From Pectobacterium peruviense (lineage in GTDB: Bacteria > Pseudomonadota > Gammaproteobacteria > Enterobacterales > Enterobacteriaceae): a stretch of 64,000 nt of DNA. Location: contig NZ_LXFV01000007.1 of assembly GCF_002847345.1 (NCBI RefSeq), forward strand, positions 62,001 through 126,000, in the 5' to 3' direction. Numbering within the stretch: position 1 is the first letter of the stretch; each line of letters begins with the position of its first letter. Below, in pieces: positions 8,375 to 19,121 of this stretch. Both the position numbers and the translations under genes were made by a program. Below the pieces are notes generated by a model. It worked only from the letters and a program-made list of their open reading frames with translations. It made no database searches and was not told where the DNA came from.

Positions 8375-9514
8375 TTAGTACATAGAGTGAGTGTTTTGCT
8401 CAACCTGCTCTTTGGTAATGCGACCGAACATCTTGTAGTAGCACCATGCGGTATAAGAAAGCACGATAGGAACGAAAATAATCGCCACCACTGTCATCAC
8501 TTTCAGCGTCAGCAGGCTCGATGTCGCATCCCATACCGTCAAACTGACGTTAGGCACAGTGACTGACGGCATGATGAACGGGAACATAGCGATCCCAGCA
8601 GTCAGAATCACACAAGCGATAGTCAGAGAAGAGAATAAGAATGCCCATGCCCCTTTCTCTGCGCGCGCCATGAGGGTAGTCAGCACCGGCAACACCACGC
8701 CCAGCACAGGGATAGCCCACAATACCGGATGGTTATTGAAGTTAACCAGCCAGGCACCCGCCTGCTGAATAACTTCTTTACGCAGTGGGTTAGACTCAGC
8801 CGCGGTATTAATCGCAGACGTCACCACATAACCATCAATACCGTAAATCACCCACACGCCAGCCAGAGCAAACGTCACCATCATCACCAGCGCAGAAATC
8901 TGCGCGGCAGATTTGGAACGCACGTGCAGGTCGCCCGTGGTCCGCATCATCAGGTAAGTTGCCCCCTGAGTAAGAATCATTGTCAGACTCACAACACCAG
9001 CCAACAAACCAAACGGATTCAGCAGTTGGAAGAAGTTTCCGGTGTAGTAAAGACGCAGATATTCATCGACGTGGAACGGTACCCCCTGCAACAGGTTGCC
9101 AAACGCGACACCAATGACAACTGGCGGGACAAAGCTACCGATGAAGATGCCCCAGTCCCACATCCCTCTCCAGCGCGGATCTTCGATTTTTGAACGGTAA
9201 TCGAAGCCAACAGGACGGAAGAACAGTGAGGCCAGCACCAGAATCATGGCAATGTAGAAACCGGAGAACGCGGCAGCGTAAACCATCGGCCAGGCAGCAA
9301 ATAGCGCGCCACCTGCGGTGATCAACCATACCTGGTTACCGTCCCAGTGCGGAGCAATACTGTTAATCATGACACGACGCTCGGTATCCCCACGGCCCAT
9401 CAGACGGACCAGAATGCCCACACCCATGTCAAAACCATCAGTGATAGCGAAGCCAATCAGCAAAATACCGATCAACAGCCACCAGATAAAACGTAAGACT
9501 TCATATTCAAACAT
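8375..9514 (-). CDS. cydB: Cytochrome bd-I ubiquinol oxidase subunit II
   Basis: 379 residues with eight to nine membrane helices. The N-terminal stretch ending TDGFDMGVG is characteristic of CydB (the aspartate is part of the proton path). CydB pairs with CydA in the quinol:oxygen oxidoreductase used at low oxygen. It follows cydA after 13 nt and precedes cydX. Length equals the E. coli subunit. Confidence 0.98.
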   Translation of the reverse strand: MFEYEVLRFIWWLLIGILLIGFAITDGFDMGVGILVRLMGRGDTERRVMINSIAPHWDGNQVWLITAGGALFAAWPMVYAAAFSGFYIAMILVLASLFFRPVGFDYRSKIEDPRWRGMWDWGIFIGSFVPPVVIGVAFGNLLQGVPFHVDEYLRLYYTGNFFQLLNPFGLLAGVVSLTMILTQGATYLMMRTTGDLHVRSKSAAQISALVMMVTFALAGVWVIYGIDGYVVTSAINTAAESNPLRKEVIQQAGAWLVNFNNHPVLWAIPVLGVVLPVLTTLMARAEKGAWAFLFSSLTIACVILTAGIAMFPFIMPSVTVPNVSLTVWDATSSLLTLKVMTVVAIIFVPIVLSYTAWCYYKMFGRITKEQVEQNTHSMY

Positions 9515-9527
9515 AGTGGACTCCTGT

Positions 9528-11096
9528 TTACCGTGCTTCCTGCGCAGCCGCTATAGGTTGTTCAAAATGGTAACGCCCCGTTCTCAGGCTGCTTGGCCCC
9601 AAACGTGCATATTTGAACATCAGATACATTTCTGCGACCAAGAAGAGCGTATACAGACCACAGATCAGCGCCATTGAGAACAGGATATCCCCTGCTGTCA
9701 GTGATGACGTCGCGACAGCCGTTGGCAGAATTTCACCGATGGCCCAAGGTTGACGACCATATTCAGCGACAAACCAGCCTGCTTCGATAGCAATCCACGG
9801 CAGCGGAATACCATACAGTGCGATGCGGTGCAGCCAGCGTTTCTGACCAATTTTGCCACGCAGAACGGTCCAGAAAGACAGGCCGATGATCAACAGCATC
9901 AGAATGCCGCAGCCCACCATGATACGGAATGAGAAGTACAGCGGCGCAACGCGTGGGATAGAGTCTTTAACCGCCTGCTTAATTTGCGTTTCTGTCGCAT
10001 CAGAGACTTTCGGCGTATAGCGTTTCAGCAACAGGCCATAGCCCAGATCTTGCTTAGACTGATCGAACGCTTTTTTAACCTCAGGGTCGGTATTGCCCGC
10101 ACGTAATTCTTCCAGCAGGTGGTAAGCCTGCATACCATTACGAATACGCACTTCATGCATCGCCATCAGTTCTTTCAGACCTGTGACTTCTTTGTCAGTC
10201 GAACGGGTGGCAATGATCCCCAGAGCGTAAGGAATCTTGATGGCATAGTTATTTTCCATCGTATCCTGGTTCGGGATGCCAATCAGCGTAAAGGATGCAG
10301 GAGCGGGCTGTGTTTCCCATTCTGCTTCAATCGCTGCCAGTTTGGTTTTCTGCACGTCACCCATTTCATAACCGGATTCATCACCCAGTACGATAACGGA
10401 CAGAACAGAAGCCAGACCGAAGCTTGCTGCGATGGCGAATGAACGCTTGGCAAACGCAATGTCGCGGCCTTTCAGCAGATAGTAGGAGCTGATGCCCAGA
10501 ATGAACATCGCGCCGGTACAGTAACCTGCGGCAACCGTGTGAACGAATTTCACCTGAGCAACCGGGTTCAGCACCAGATCGGCGAAGCTCACCATTTCCA
10601 TACGCATGGTTTCGAAATTGAAATCCGATGCGATAGGATTTTGCATCCAGCCATTGGCGACCAGAATCCACAGTGCAGAGAAGTTAGAGCCCAGTGCAAC
10701 CAGCCAGGTAACGGCCATATGCTGCACTTTTCCTAAACGGTCCCAACCGAAGAAGAACAAGCCAACAAAGGTCGATTCCAGGAAGAATGCCATCAGGCCT
10801 TCAATCGCTAGCGGTGCGCCGAAAATATCCCCGACGTAGTGAGAGAAATATGACCAGTTGGTCCCGAATTGAAACTCCATGGTCAATCCGGTCGCAACCC
10901 CCAGAGCGAAGTTAATTGCAAATAACTTGCCCCAGAATTTGGTCATATCTTTATAGATTTGTTTGCCGGACAGCACATATACCGTTTCCATAATCGCCAG
11001 CAAAAACGCCATCCCCAGCGTTAATGGTACGAATAGAAAATGGTACATTGCGGTTAAGGCAAACTGTAAACGTGACAGTTCGACTACATCAAACAT
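9528..11096 (-). CDS. cydA: Cytochrome bd-I ubiquinol oxidase subunit I
   Basis: 522 residues, with nine membrane helices and the large periplasmic Q-loop (about 250-390) that binds quinol. Conserved features include [20 protein letters not shown] with the haem-ligand histidine near residue 19, the GYCTGAMF region near the second haem b ligand, and [12 protein letters not shown] near the end. It is the first gene of cydABX-ybgE. AAGGAG sits 6 nt upstream of the ATG. The 700-nt leader upstream suggests complex control, as in E. coli where ArcA and FNR act. Confidence 0.98.
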   Translation of the reverse strand: MFDVVELSRLQFALTAMYHFLFVPLTLGMAFLLAIMETVYVLSGKQIYKDMTKFWGKLFAINFALGVATGLTMEFQFGTNWSYFSHYVGDIFGAPLAIEGLMAFFLESTFVGLFFFGWDRLGKVQHMAVTWLVALGSNFSALWILVANGWMQNPIASDFNFETMRMEMVSFADLVLNPVAQVKFVHTVAAGYCTGAMFILGISSYYLLKGRDIAFAKRSFAIAASFGLASVLSVIVLGDESGYEMGDVQKTKLAAIEAEWETQPAPASFTLIGIPNQDTMENNYAIKIPYALGIIATRSTDKEVTGLKELMAMHEVRIRNGMQAYHLLEELRAGNTDPEVKKAFDQSKQDLGYGLLLKRYTPKVSDATETQIKQAVKDSIPRVAPLYFSFRIMVGCGILMLLIIGLSFWTVLRGKIGQKRWLHRIALYGIPLPWIAIEAGWFVAEYGRQPWAIGEILPTAVATSSLTAGDILFSMALICGLYTLFLVAEMYLMFKYARLGPSSLRTGRYHFEQPIAAAQEAR

Positions 11097-11101
11097 TTTG
11101 A

Positions 11102-11778
11102 CTCCTTGCTCCTCGCAGGAAGGGATTAGCTTGCAAACGCTAACAAGCTGCCAAACATCCGGCCATTACACCCAAAAAGAACACAACAAGAATTGCTTTA
11201 ACACAGGCTGTAACAAACGCTAAAAATACGTTCACCAAGGCAGTCACACCGCGACGCCCCGACAGCAAGCTCAAGATAAATCACAAGTATTACAAATAGC
11301 GTACCCCGTAAGGAGGTAGCCGTATATTACGCCTGTAATCCCCTACAATAAATAGGTTTTTACGTGACCTAGACTAGGTTTTTGGCTTCAAATCAACTTT
11401 TCCACTAAACAACACAAAAGACGATAATTGACCTCGCGCAATTTAAGCCTATTTCATAAATTATATCCAGAGGCGTTTTTTGATCTAAAACAATTTAACG
11501 CTTTTCTCGTGATTGGCGCGTTGCATTAATTTCTTTATTGCACCAATTGTTAATGCAATGTGACCCCGCGGTTTAAGAATGATTAATTCCGCAATATATT
11601 ATTTACTTTGAAGTTCGATTATTCACATGCAATAAAACGCATTTCTTTTATTCTTTTTTCTGTATGATTTTCATTATTTTATTACTTATTATTCCGTTCA
11701 TTTATTGTTTTATAATTGTTGCTGAAATTAACAATATTTCTCATATTTGCTCCTTCTGGATGTCATCCTCTTATGCAT
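11102..11778. other. Gene-free control region upstream of cydA
   Basis: About 680 nt with no credible gene. It is AT-rich, especially 11520-11750, which contains repeated TTAAT/GTTAAT words of the kind bound by ArcA in the E. coli cyd promoter region. A candidate FNR half-palindrome lies at 11480-11493. In E. coli this interval holds mngR-mngA on the far side; no trace of them is seen here. The part next to cydA is its long 5' leader. Confidence 0.6.
11480..11493 (-). promoter_or_regulatory. Candidate FNR box upstream of cydA
   Basis: TTGAT-CTAA-AACAA matches the FNR consensus TTGAT-N4-ATCAA in 9 of 10 core positions. It lies about 385 nt upstream of the cydA ATG. FNR represses cydAB under full anaerobiosis in E. 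coli. The site is a sequence match only. Confidence 0.45.
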
Positions 11779-11801
11779 AAAAAAGCCACCCGAGGGTGGC
11801 T
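11779..11801 (-). terminator. Terminator of the sdh-suc operon
   Basis: On the minus strand the hairpin AGCCACC-CTCG-GGTGGCT (7-bp stem, 4-nt loop) is followed by six T. It ends about 24 nt after the sucD stop codon. The short 3' UTR also has a perfect 14-nt palindrome at 11812-11825. Confidence 0.92.
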
Positions 11802-11824
11802 AGCGTGTTTAATCGACTAGTCGA

Positions 11825-12697
11825 TCAACGTGTTAGTATCACTTTTACAGCATCGCCGATATCCGCCAGGCTGCGAACGGTTTTAACACCTGCCGCTTCT
11901 AACGCTGCGAATTTATCATCGGCAGTGCCTTTACCGCCGGCAATGATAGCGCCAGCATGGCCCATACGTTTGCCTTTCGGTGCCGTCACACCCGCGATGT
12001 AACCAACAACGGGTTTAGTCACGTGCTCTTTAATGTACGCCGCCGCTTCTTCTTCCGCTGTACCACCGATTTCACCGATCATGACGATGGCTTCTGTCTG
12101 TGGATCCTGTTCAAACAGCTTCAGAATATCAATGAAGTTAGAGCCTGGGATCGGGTCGCCACCGATACCGACACAGCTGGACTGACCCAGCCCGGCATCA
12201 GTCGTTTGCTTCACGGCTTCATACGTCAGTGTGCCTGAACGAGAAACGATACCGACTTTACCCGGCAGGTGAATATGGCCCGGCATGATGCCAATCTTAC
12301 ATTCGCCCGGCGTGATCACCCCTGGGCAGTTCGGGCCGATCATGCGCACGCCGCTCTGGTCGAGTTTCACTTTCACCGTCAGCATATCCAGCGTCGGAAT
12401 GCCTTCGGTGATACAGATAATCAGCTCGATACCTGCGTCAATCGCTTCCAGAATGGAGTCTTTACAGAACGGTGCCGGAACGTAGATAACGGATGCCGTT
12501 GCGCCCGTCGCTTCTACTGCCTCACGCACCGTATTAAATACGGGCAGACCCAGATGTTCCGTGCCGCCTTTACCTGGCGTCACACCACCGACCATTTGCG
12601 TACCGTAAGCAAGTGCTTGCTCAGAGTGGAATGTCCCCTGACTACCAGTAAAACCCTGACAGATAACTTTGGTATTTTTATTAATCAGAATGGACAT
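11825..12697 (-). CDS. sucD: Succinyl-CoA synthetase alpha subunit
   Basis: 290 residues. The Rossmann CoA-binding domain starts [17 protein letters not shown]. The active-site histidine that is phosphorylated lies in [17 protein letters not shown] (near residue 247). With SucC it converts succinyl-CoA to succinate with nucleoside triphosphate formation. The ATG overlaps the sucC stop by one base (TAATG), coupling translation. It is the last gene of the operon. Confidence 0.98.
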   Translation of the reverse strand: MSILINKNTKVICQGFTGSQGTFHSEQALAYGTQMVGGVTPGKGGTEHLGLPVFNTVREAVEATGATASVIYVPAPFCKDSILEAIDAGIELIICITEGIPTLDMLTVKVKLDQSGVRMIGPNCPGVITPGECKIGIMPGHIHLPGKVGIVSRSGTLTYEAVKQTTDAGLGQSSCVGIGGDPIPGSNFIDILKLFEQDPQTEAIVMIGEIGGTAEEEAAAYIKEHVTKPVVGYIAGVTAPKGKRMGHAGAIIAGGKGTADDKFAALEAAGVKTVRSLADIGDAVKVILTR

Positions 12698-13863
12698 TAT
12701 TTATCTCCCGCTGCTGCAACAACCTGCTGAGCTGCACCCGTCAGGCTGGTCGCGGCAATAATATTCAGGCCGCTATCCGCCAGTTTCTTGGCACCCAGTT
12801 CCGCATTGTTTCCTTCAAGACGTACCACAACCGGCACGCTAACGCCCACTTCGGCTACCGCGCCGATGATACCGTCAGCGATCAAATCGCAACGTACGAT
12901 GCCACCAAAGATGTTAACAAAGACGGCTTTTACCTTGTCGTCAGACAGGATAATTTTGAATGCTTCAGTCACACGTTCTTTCGTCGCGCCACCGCCAACA
13001 TCGAGGAAGTTAGCAGGCGAACCGCCGTGCAGTTTCACGATGTCCATGGTTCCCATCGCCAGACCAGCACCGTTCACCATACAGCCGATGTTGCCGTCCA
13101 GCGCAACATAGTTCAGTTCCCACTGTGCCGCATGCGCTTCACGGGAATCTTCCTGACTTGGGTCACGCATTTCACGCAGCTCAGGCTGACGGAACAGTGC
13201 ATTACCATCCGCGCCCAGTTTGCCATCCAGACAGATCAGATCGCCCTGCTTGGTGATAACCAGCGGGTTGATTTCTACCAGCGCCAGGTCACGCTCAAGG
13301 AACAGCGTCGCCAAGCCCATGAAAATTTTGGTGAACTGGGCAACTTGCTTGCCGCTCAGACCCAGTTTGAAGGCCAGTTCACGCCCCTGATAAGGCTGTG
13401 GGCCGACCAGTGGATCGATGGCAGCTTTGTGGATCAGTTCCGGCGTTTCTTCCGCAACTTTTTCAATTTCTACGCCACCTTCGGTGGACGCCATGAACAC
13501 GACACGACGCGTACCACGGTCAACAACCGCGCCCAGATAAAGCTCTTTGTCGATATCCGTTGCCGCTTCAACCAGAATCTGATGAACCGGTTGGCCCTGC
13601 GCGTCAGTTTGATAAGTAACGAGTTTTTTACCCAGCCAGTTTTCAGCAAAAGCGCGAATGTCTTCTTTGTTGCTGACCACTTTAACGCCGCCCGCTTTAC
13701 CGCGACCGCCTGCGTGAACCTGACATTTTACAACCCACGGGCCCGAGCCAATCTTAGATGCGGCTTCTTCTGCTTCACGCGGTGTAGTACAGGCATAGCC
13801 GGTCGGTGCCGGTAAACCATATCGAGCAAAGAGTTGTTTTGCCTGATACTCGTGTAAATTCAT
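12697..13863 (-). CDS. sucC: Succinyl-CoA synthetase beta subunit
   Basis: 388 residues. An ATP-grasp nucleotide-binding domain ([18 protein letters not shown] start, [14 protein letters not shown] lysine/glycine loop) is followed by a C-terminal CoA-ligase domain ([16 protein letters not shown]). It binds the nucleotide and succinate side of the tetramer with SucD. The gap to sucB is about 200 nt and contains short hairpins such as gccgtt/aacggc near 13972-13992, so a second promoter or processing site is possible. Confidence 0.98.
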   Translation of the reverse strand: MNLHEYQAKQLFARYGLPAPTGYACTTPREAEEAASKIGSGPWVVKCQVHAGGRGKAGGVKVVSNKEDIRAFAENWLGKKLVTYQTDAQGQPVHQILVEAATDIDKELYLGAVVDRGTRRVVFMASTEGGVEIEKVAEETPELIHKAAIDPLVGPQPYQGRELAFKLGLSGKQVAQFTKIFMGLATLFLERDLALVEINPLVITKQGDLICLDGKLGADGNALFRQPELREMRDPSQEDSREAHAAQWELNYVALDGNIGCMVNGAGLAMGTMDIVKLHGGSPANFLDVGGGATKERVTEAFKIILSDDKVKAVFVNIFGGIVRCDLIADGIIGAVAEVGVSVPVVVRLEGNNAELGAKKLADSGLNIIAATSLTGAAQQVVAAAGDK

Positions 13864-14064
13864 GATGTTCTATCCATTTAGGTTTGGAGATAAGTCGGCA
13901 GACAGCTTCCCTCACCGACTCTTGCGGTAGAAAAAAGCGCCATAAACTCTCTGATATATTTGGATAACGCCGTTGAGAAAAAACGGCCTGCATAGCACAT
14001 AATTTGTGTTTCGGGCGGAAAACCGTCAGGGCTAACCACCCGAAAGAAAACGCTAGCTGTCGGA

Positions 14065-15291
14065 CTACACGTCCAACAGCAGACGCGCTGGATCTTCCAA
14101 CATCTCTTTCACCGTCACGAGGAAGCCGACGGATTCACGACCATCGACCAAGCGGTGATCGTAAGACAGCGCCAGATACATCATCGGCAGAATAACCACT
14201 TGGCCATCAACCGCCATTGGGCGATCTTTAATGGCGTGCATACCCAGAATCGCGCTCTGTGGCGGGTTGATGATCGGGGTAGACATCAGAGAACCAAAGA
14301 CACCGCCGTTGGTAATCGTAAAGTTACCACCCAGCAATTCTTCAACCGTCAGTTTGCCGTCACGACCCTTCACGGCCAGCTCTTTGATGCGCTTCTCGAT
14401 ATCGGCCATGCCCAGTGCATCCACATCACGCAGTACTGGCGTGACCAGACCACGCGGGGTAGAAACCGCAATGCTGACATCGAAATAGTTGTGGTAAACC
14501 ACATCTTCGCCATCAATAGAGGCATTCACTTCAGGGTAACGTTTCAGCGCTTCAACGACGGCTTTGATGTAGAAGGACATGAAGCCCAACCGTACACCGT
14601 GACGCTTCTCAAAGGCTTCGCCGTATTGCTTGCGCAGGTCCATGATCGGCTGCATGTTGATTTCGTTAAACGTCGTCAACATTGCCGTGCTGTTTTTCGC
14701 TTCCAGCAGACGTTCTGCAACACGCTTACGCAGACGCGTCATCGGTACGCGTTTTTCGCTGCGCGCGCCCAGAGCTGGTGCAGGAGACGCCGCCGGAGCC
14801 TCAGACTTAGCGGCTTTACCAGAATCTTTCTTCTGGGTAGCCAAATGCTTATCTACGTCTTCACGGGTAATTCGACCACCGACACCGCTGCCTTTGATGG
14901 CAGACGCATCGAGATCGTGCTCGGCAATCAGGCGGCGAATTGCCGGGCTGAGTGCATCGCTGTTCTCTTCTTCCAGACCAGCGGTATGACGCTGTGCCGG
15001 TGTCGATTCTTTACTCTGAGATTTCTCGCCAGTTTCTTTACCGGAGCTATCGCCACGGCGAATACGACCCAGCAGTTGGCGAGACATGACGGTCGCTCCT
15101 TCGTCTTCCAGCACGGCATCCAGAATACCGGCTTCAGAAGCTGGAACTTCCAGCACAACTTTATCAGTTTCAATTTCAACCAATACTTCATCACGCTGAA
15201 CGCTATCGCCGGGCTTTTTGCGCCAGGTAGCAACAGTGGCGTCAGCTACAGATTCAGGCAGGTCGGGTACAAGAATATCTACGCTACTCAT
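14065..15291 (-). CDS. sucB: 2-oxoglutarate dehydrogenase E2 (dihydrolipoyl succinyltransferase)
   Basis: 408 residues. A single lipoyl domain (about 1-77, lipoylated lysine in [13 protein letters not shown]) is followed by a linker, the peripheral subunit-binding domain (about 112-145, [14 protein letters not shown]) and the catalytic acetyltransferase domain with [13 protein letters not shown] near the C-terminus. It forms the 24-mer core of the oxoglutarate dehydrogenase complex. It starts 15 nt after sucA. Confidence 0.98.
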   Translation of the reverse strand: MSSVDILVPDLPESVADATVATWRKKPGDSVQRDEVLVEIETDKVVLEVPASEAGILDAVLEDEGATVMSRQLLGRIRRGDSSGKETGEKSQSKESTPAQRHTAGLEEENSDALSPAIRRLIAEHDLDASAIKGSGVGGRITREDVDKHLATQKKDSGKAAKSEAPAASPAPALGARSEKRVPMTRLRKRVAERLLEAKNSTAMLTTFNEINMQPIMDLRKQYGEAFEKRHGVRLGFMSFYIKAVVEALKRYPEVNASIDGEDVVYHNYFDVSIAVSTPRGLVTPVLRDVDALGMADIEKRIKELAVKGRDGKLTVEELLGGNFTITNGGVFGSLMSTPIINPPQSAILGMHAIKDRPMAVDGQVVILPMMYLALSYDHRLVDGRESVGFLVTVKEMLEDPARLLLDV

Positions 15292-15306
15292 TATCTATCC
15301 TTTTAT

Positions 15307-18114
15307 TTAATCAACGTTCAGCGCGTCATCGACCAGATCTTTCTGTTGTTTCTGGTGTACGGACATATAGCCAACGGCGGGTGATGCAGACGCCGGGCGT
15401 CCTGCGTAACGTAAAGAAGATCCAAACGGAATTACTTCACGGAGATGGTGCTGACTACAATACCAGGCTCCCTGATTCAGTGGCTCTTCCTGACACCATA
15501 CGAAATCATGAACTTGGGAAAAAGGTTCCAGTGCCGCTTGAACAGCTTGATGCGGGAACGGATAAAGCTGTTCAATACGGACGATTGCGACATCTTTTTG
15601 CTCATTCTTGCGGCGCTGTTCCAGCAAATCATAGTAGACCTTACCGGAACAAAGCACGACACGCTTCACGGCTGCCGGATCTAATTCTTCTACTTCACCA
15701 ATCGCTGGCTGGAATGAACCATTTGCCAGTTCATCCAATGAAGAGATTGCCAACGGATGGCGCAACAGGGATTTCGGCGACATCACCACTAGCGGTCGGC
15801 GCATACCGCGCAGCGCCTGACGGCGAAGCATGTGATAAACCTGTGCCGGTGTTGACGGAATACAGACCTGCATATTTTGCTCAGCGCACAGCTGCAGATA
15901 ACGCTCCAGTCTGGCAGACGAGTGCTCTGGGCCCTGCCCTTCATAACCATGTGGCAGCAGCATGACCAGACCACACATCCGGCCCCACTTCTGCTCACCG
16001 GAGCTGATGAACTGATCGATCACCACCTGCGCACCGTTGGCAAAGTCACCAAACTGCGCTTCCCAGATAGTCAGCGTGCGCGGTTCTGCGGTCGCATAAC
16101 CGTATTCAAACGCGAGGATCGCTTCTTCGGATAGCACGGAGTCCCACACATTGAACTCGCCCTGTCCATTATGTACATGGTTCAACGGCGTGTAGCTGGA
16201 ACCATTTTTCTGGTTATGCACGACAGCATGGCGATGGAAGAACGTACCGCGACCGCTGTCCTCACCAGACAAGCGAATCGGAATCCCTTCATCAACCAAC
16301 GTGGCGTAGGCCAGCGTTTCCGCACCACCCCAGTCGAACGGTTTATTGCCAGCGGCCATTTCGGCACGGTCGGAATAAACTTTAGCAACACGAGGATGAA
16401 TCTCAATCCCTTCCGGTACTTCACTGATACGTTTTGCAAGCTCTTGCAAACGTTTCATTTCCGTACTGTGCGGATAAGGCTCATCCCATTCATGATTGAG
16501 ATACGGCGTCCAGGTAAAGGACTGCATATCCATCTCACGCCATTCTTCCACCACGCATTCACCAGCATCCAGCGCATCGCGGTACAGATTGACCATTTCG
16601 GTGGCATCTTCCAGCGTGATGGTTTTTTCTTGTTCCAGACGATCGGCATAGACCTTACGCGGCGTAGGATGTTTTTTGATCTTCTGGTACATCATCGGCT
16701 GTGTTGCACTTGGTTCATCAGCTTCGTTATGACCATGACGACGATAACAAATCAGATCGATGAACACATCGCGTTTGAAGGCGTTGCGGAAATCCAGCGC
16801 CAGACGCGTAACAAACGCCACCGCTTCTGGATCATCGGCATTAACGTGGAAAATGGGTGCCTGCACCATTTTGCCGATATCGGTACAGTATTCGGTGGAA
16901 CGAATGTCCAGCGGATTAGAGGTCGTGAAGCCGATACGGTTGTTGATTACAATACGCAGCGTACCGCCAACTTCATAACCACGCACTGTCGACATGTTCA
17001 ACAGTTCCTGCACCACGCCCTGACCACTGACTGCCGCATCGCCGTGAATGGTGATCGGCAAAACACGTGGACCACTCTGGCTATTCAGACGATCGAGACG
17101 TGCACGTACCGACCCCGTCACGACCGGGCTGACGATTTCCAGATGCGAAGGGTTAAACGCCAGCGCCAAATGCACCAGACCGCCAGCGGTATCGAATTCA
17201 GACGAGAAGCCCTGGTGATATTTCACGTCACCAGTACCCAGGTGTTCTTTATGCTTACCGGCAAATTCGTCGAACAGATCCTGAGATTTTTTGCCCAATA
17301 CGTTGATCAGCACGTTGAGGCGACCACGGTGTGCCATCCCCAATACGACTTCGCGAGTATCGTTTGCACCTGCATGGCGAATCAATTCTTTCAGCATGGG
17401 AACCAGTGCATCACCGCCTTCCAGCGAGAAGCGCTTAGCGCCAGGATATTTGGCCCCCAGATAACGCTCCAGCCCTTCGGCCGCGGTTAACTCTTTCAGG
17501 AAACGGCGCTTTTCTTCTACCGTAAACGACGCCTGACCGGTTACCGATTCAATACGTTGCTGGATCCAGCGTTTCTCTTCCGTGCTGGTGATATGCATAT
17601 ATTCCGCACCGATAGAACCGCAATAGGTGCGTTTCAGCGCGTCATACAGATCTTCCAGCTTCATGGTGTCTTTGCCGATGGCAAAAGAACCCACGTTGAA
17701 GGATTCCTGCAGGTCATCCTGAGTCAGGTTATGATAATCCAGATCCAGTTCTGCCACAGGTTCCTGAGGGCGCAGGAAAATCGGGTCCAGATTGGCCTGC
17801 TGATGCCCGCGGAAGCGGAACGCATTGATCAGCTGCAATACCTTGACCTGCTTGACATCAATATCGGGATCGGTGACTGATGAGGTAAAGCGCGAAGAGT
17901 CTTTCGCCAGACGGCGGAAATAGTCACGCGTTTTGGAATGGAGTTGATCCGGTTTGACCCCACTCGTAGGCAATTGCTGGAAGATCGAGCGCCAGCTATG
18001 TTCGATCGAGTCAGGATCGGTTAAAAAATCTTCATAGAGTTGCTCTATGTAGGACTGATTCGCACCCGCCAAATAGGAGGAATCCAGCCAGGCCTTCATC
18101 GCGCCGTTCTGCAT
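15307..18114 (-). CDS. sucA: 2-oxoglutarate dehydrogenase E1 component
   Basis: 935 residues, the thiamine-diphosphate-dependent decarboxylase of the complex. Recognisable features are the N-terminal E2-binding segment (LAGANQSYIEQLYEDFL), the ThDP/Mg motif region GDAAVSGQGVVQE, the GMAHRGRLN loop, and the C-terminal transketolase-like region (EAQFGDFANGAQVVIDQFI). It lies downstream of sdhB across 274 nt holding two strong stem-loops. Confidence 0.98.
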   Translation of the reverse strand: MQNGAMKAWLDSSYLAGANQSYIEQLYEDFLTDPDSIEHSWRSIFQQLPTSGVKPDQLHSKTRDYFRRLAKDSSRFTSSVTDPDIDVKQVKVLQLINAFRFRGHQQANLDPIFLRPQEPVAELDLDYHNLTQDDLQESFNVGSFAIGKDTMKLEDLYDALKRTYCGSIGAEYMHITSTEEKRWIQQRIESVTGQASFTVEEKRRFLKELTAAEGLERYLGAKYPGAKRFSLEGGDALVPMLKELIRHAGANDTREVVLGMAHRGRLNVLINVLGKKSQDLFDEFAGKHKEHLGTGDVKYHQGFSSEFDTAGGLVHLALAFNPSHLEIVSPVVTGSVRARLDRLNSQSGPRVLPITIHGDAAVSGQGVVQELLNMSTVRGYEVGGTLRIVINNRIGFTTSNPLDIRSTEYCTDIGKMVQAPIFHVNADDPEAVAFVTRLALDFRNAFKRDVFIDLICYRRHGHNEADEPSATQPMMYQKIKKHPTPRKVYADRLEQEKTITLEDATEMVNLYRDALDAGECVVEEWREMDMQSFTWTPYLNHEWDEPYPHSTEMKRLQELAKRISEVPEGIEIHPRVAKVYSDRAEMAAGNKPFDWGGAETLAYATLVDEGIPIRLSGEDSGRGTFFHRHAVVHNQKNGSSYTPLNHVHNGQGEFNVWDSVLSEEAILAFEYGYATAEPRTLTIWEAQFGDFANGAQVVIDQFISSGEQKWGRMCGLVMLLPHGYEGQGPEHSSARLERYLQLCAEQNMQVCIPSTPAQVYHMLRRQALRGMRRPLVVMSPKSLLRHPLAISSLDELANGSFQPAIGEVEELDPAAVKRVVLCSGKVYYDLLEQRRKNEQKDVAIVRIEQLYPFPHQAVQAALEPFSQVHDFVWCQEEPLNQGAWYCSQHHLREVIPFGSSLRYAGRPASASPAVGYMSVHQKQQKDLVDDALNVD

Positions 18115-18248
18115 TATGATCCCTTAAGCTAATAAGCTTCAGTTTTCGCCGTGGTTAACATGTAATTAGTGTCCGTATATCGTTCGCCATACAAACGGTT
18201 CACTTGTCGTACAATCGGTACGCGCTTAGGGTATCCATCCCCCTAAGG

Positions 18249-18332
18249 AACCTTTAAAAACCGGTTCGGCGCATAAGCCGGTTTTTAAAGGTTTCCTGCG
18301 CTCCCTCTGAAGAATAGCAACTTCAGAGGGAG
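18249..18332. repeat. Two strong stem-loops between sdhB and sucA
   Basis: The first is a perfect 16-bp inverted repeat, 18249-18264 with 18278-18293, closing on a 13-nt loop. The second is a perfect 12-bp inverted repeat, 18301-18312 (ctccctctgaag) with 18321-18332. Neither is followed by a long T-run on the minus strand. E. coli has a RIP/REP element at the equivalent place. Likely roles are mRNA stabilisation of the upstream sdh part or partial attenuation. Confidence 0.75.
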
Positions 18333-18388
18333 ATACATGTTTTACTACTTAATCTTTATGCAATAACGCGTTACGTATTAACCATCAG

Positions 18389-19105
18389 TTACGCGCTACG
18401 GTGCAGCAACATCGATTTAATATGACCAATAGCCTTGGTCGGGTTCAACCCTTTCGGACAAACGCTGACGCAGTTCATGATGCCGTGGCAGCGGAAGACG
18501 CTAAACGCATCATCCAAATCGTCCAGTCGTGGCTTGGTTTCCGTATCACGACTGTCAATCAGGAAACGGTACGCAGCCAACAACCCCGCAGGCCCAACAA
18601 ATTTGTCTGGGTTCCACCAGAACGACGGGCAGGATGTTGAGCAGCAGGCACACATAATGCACTCATACAATCCATCCAGTTTGGCACGTTGTTCAGGCGA
18701 TTGCAGATGTTCACGCGCCGGCGGATTTTTCCCATTATTCAACAGGTAAGGCTTTATTTTCTCATATTGGGCATAGAACTGCCCCATGTCCACTACCAAA
18801 TCACGTACAACCGGTAATCCAGGTAAAGGACGGATAACAATTTTGCTGTTCCCGCGCCGTAACGCAGAAACGGGCGTAATACAGGCCAGCCCATTTTTGC
18901 CGTTCATGTTAACGCCGTCGGAACCACAGACGCCTTCACGGCAGGAACGACGGAATGAGAGCGTCGGATCCTGCTCTTTCAGCAGCATCAGCGCATCCAG
19001 CAGCATCATGTCGCGGCCTTCTTCCGCCTCCAACTGGTAATCCTGCATCCGCGGAGCATCATCAACATCCGGGTTGTAACGATAAATAGAAAATTCGACT
19101 TTCAT
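18389..19105 (-). CDS. sdhB: Succinate dehydrogenase iron-sulfur subunit
   Basis: 238 residues. The N-terminal plant-type [2Fe-2S] ferredoxin domain contains CREGVCGSDG and later cysteines. The C-terminal domain carries CIMCACCSTSCPS and CVSVCPKGLNP, which ligate the [4Fe-4S] and [3Fe-4S] clusters. It passes electrons from SdhA to the quinone site. It begins 16 nt after sdhA. Confidence 0.98.
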   Translation of the reverse strand: MKVEFSIYRYNPDVDDAPRMQDYQLEAEEGRDMMLLDALMLLKEQDPTLSFRRSCREGVCGSDGVNMNGKNGLACITPVSALRRGNSKIVIRPLPGLPVVRDLVVDMGQFYAQYEKIKPYLLNNGKNPPAREHLQSPEQRAKLDGLYECIMCACCSTSCPSFWWNPDKFVGPAGLLAAYRFLIDSRDTETKPRLDDLDDAFSVFRCHGIMNCVSVCPKGLNPTKAIGHIKSMLLHRSA

Positions 19106-19121
19106 CGTTTGATCTCCGCAA

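Noticed and set aside
14155-17490. Long plus-strand frames (over 400 codons) opposite sucB and sucA
   Set aside because: Artefacts of codon bias in highly expressed minus-strand genes; composition is unnatural (His/Arg/Gln/Thr-rich) and sucAB are unmistakable.
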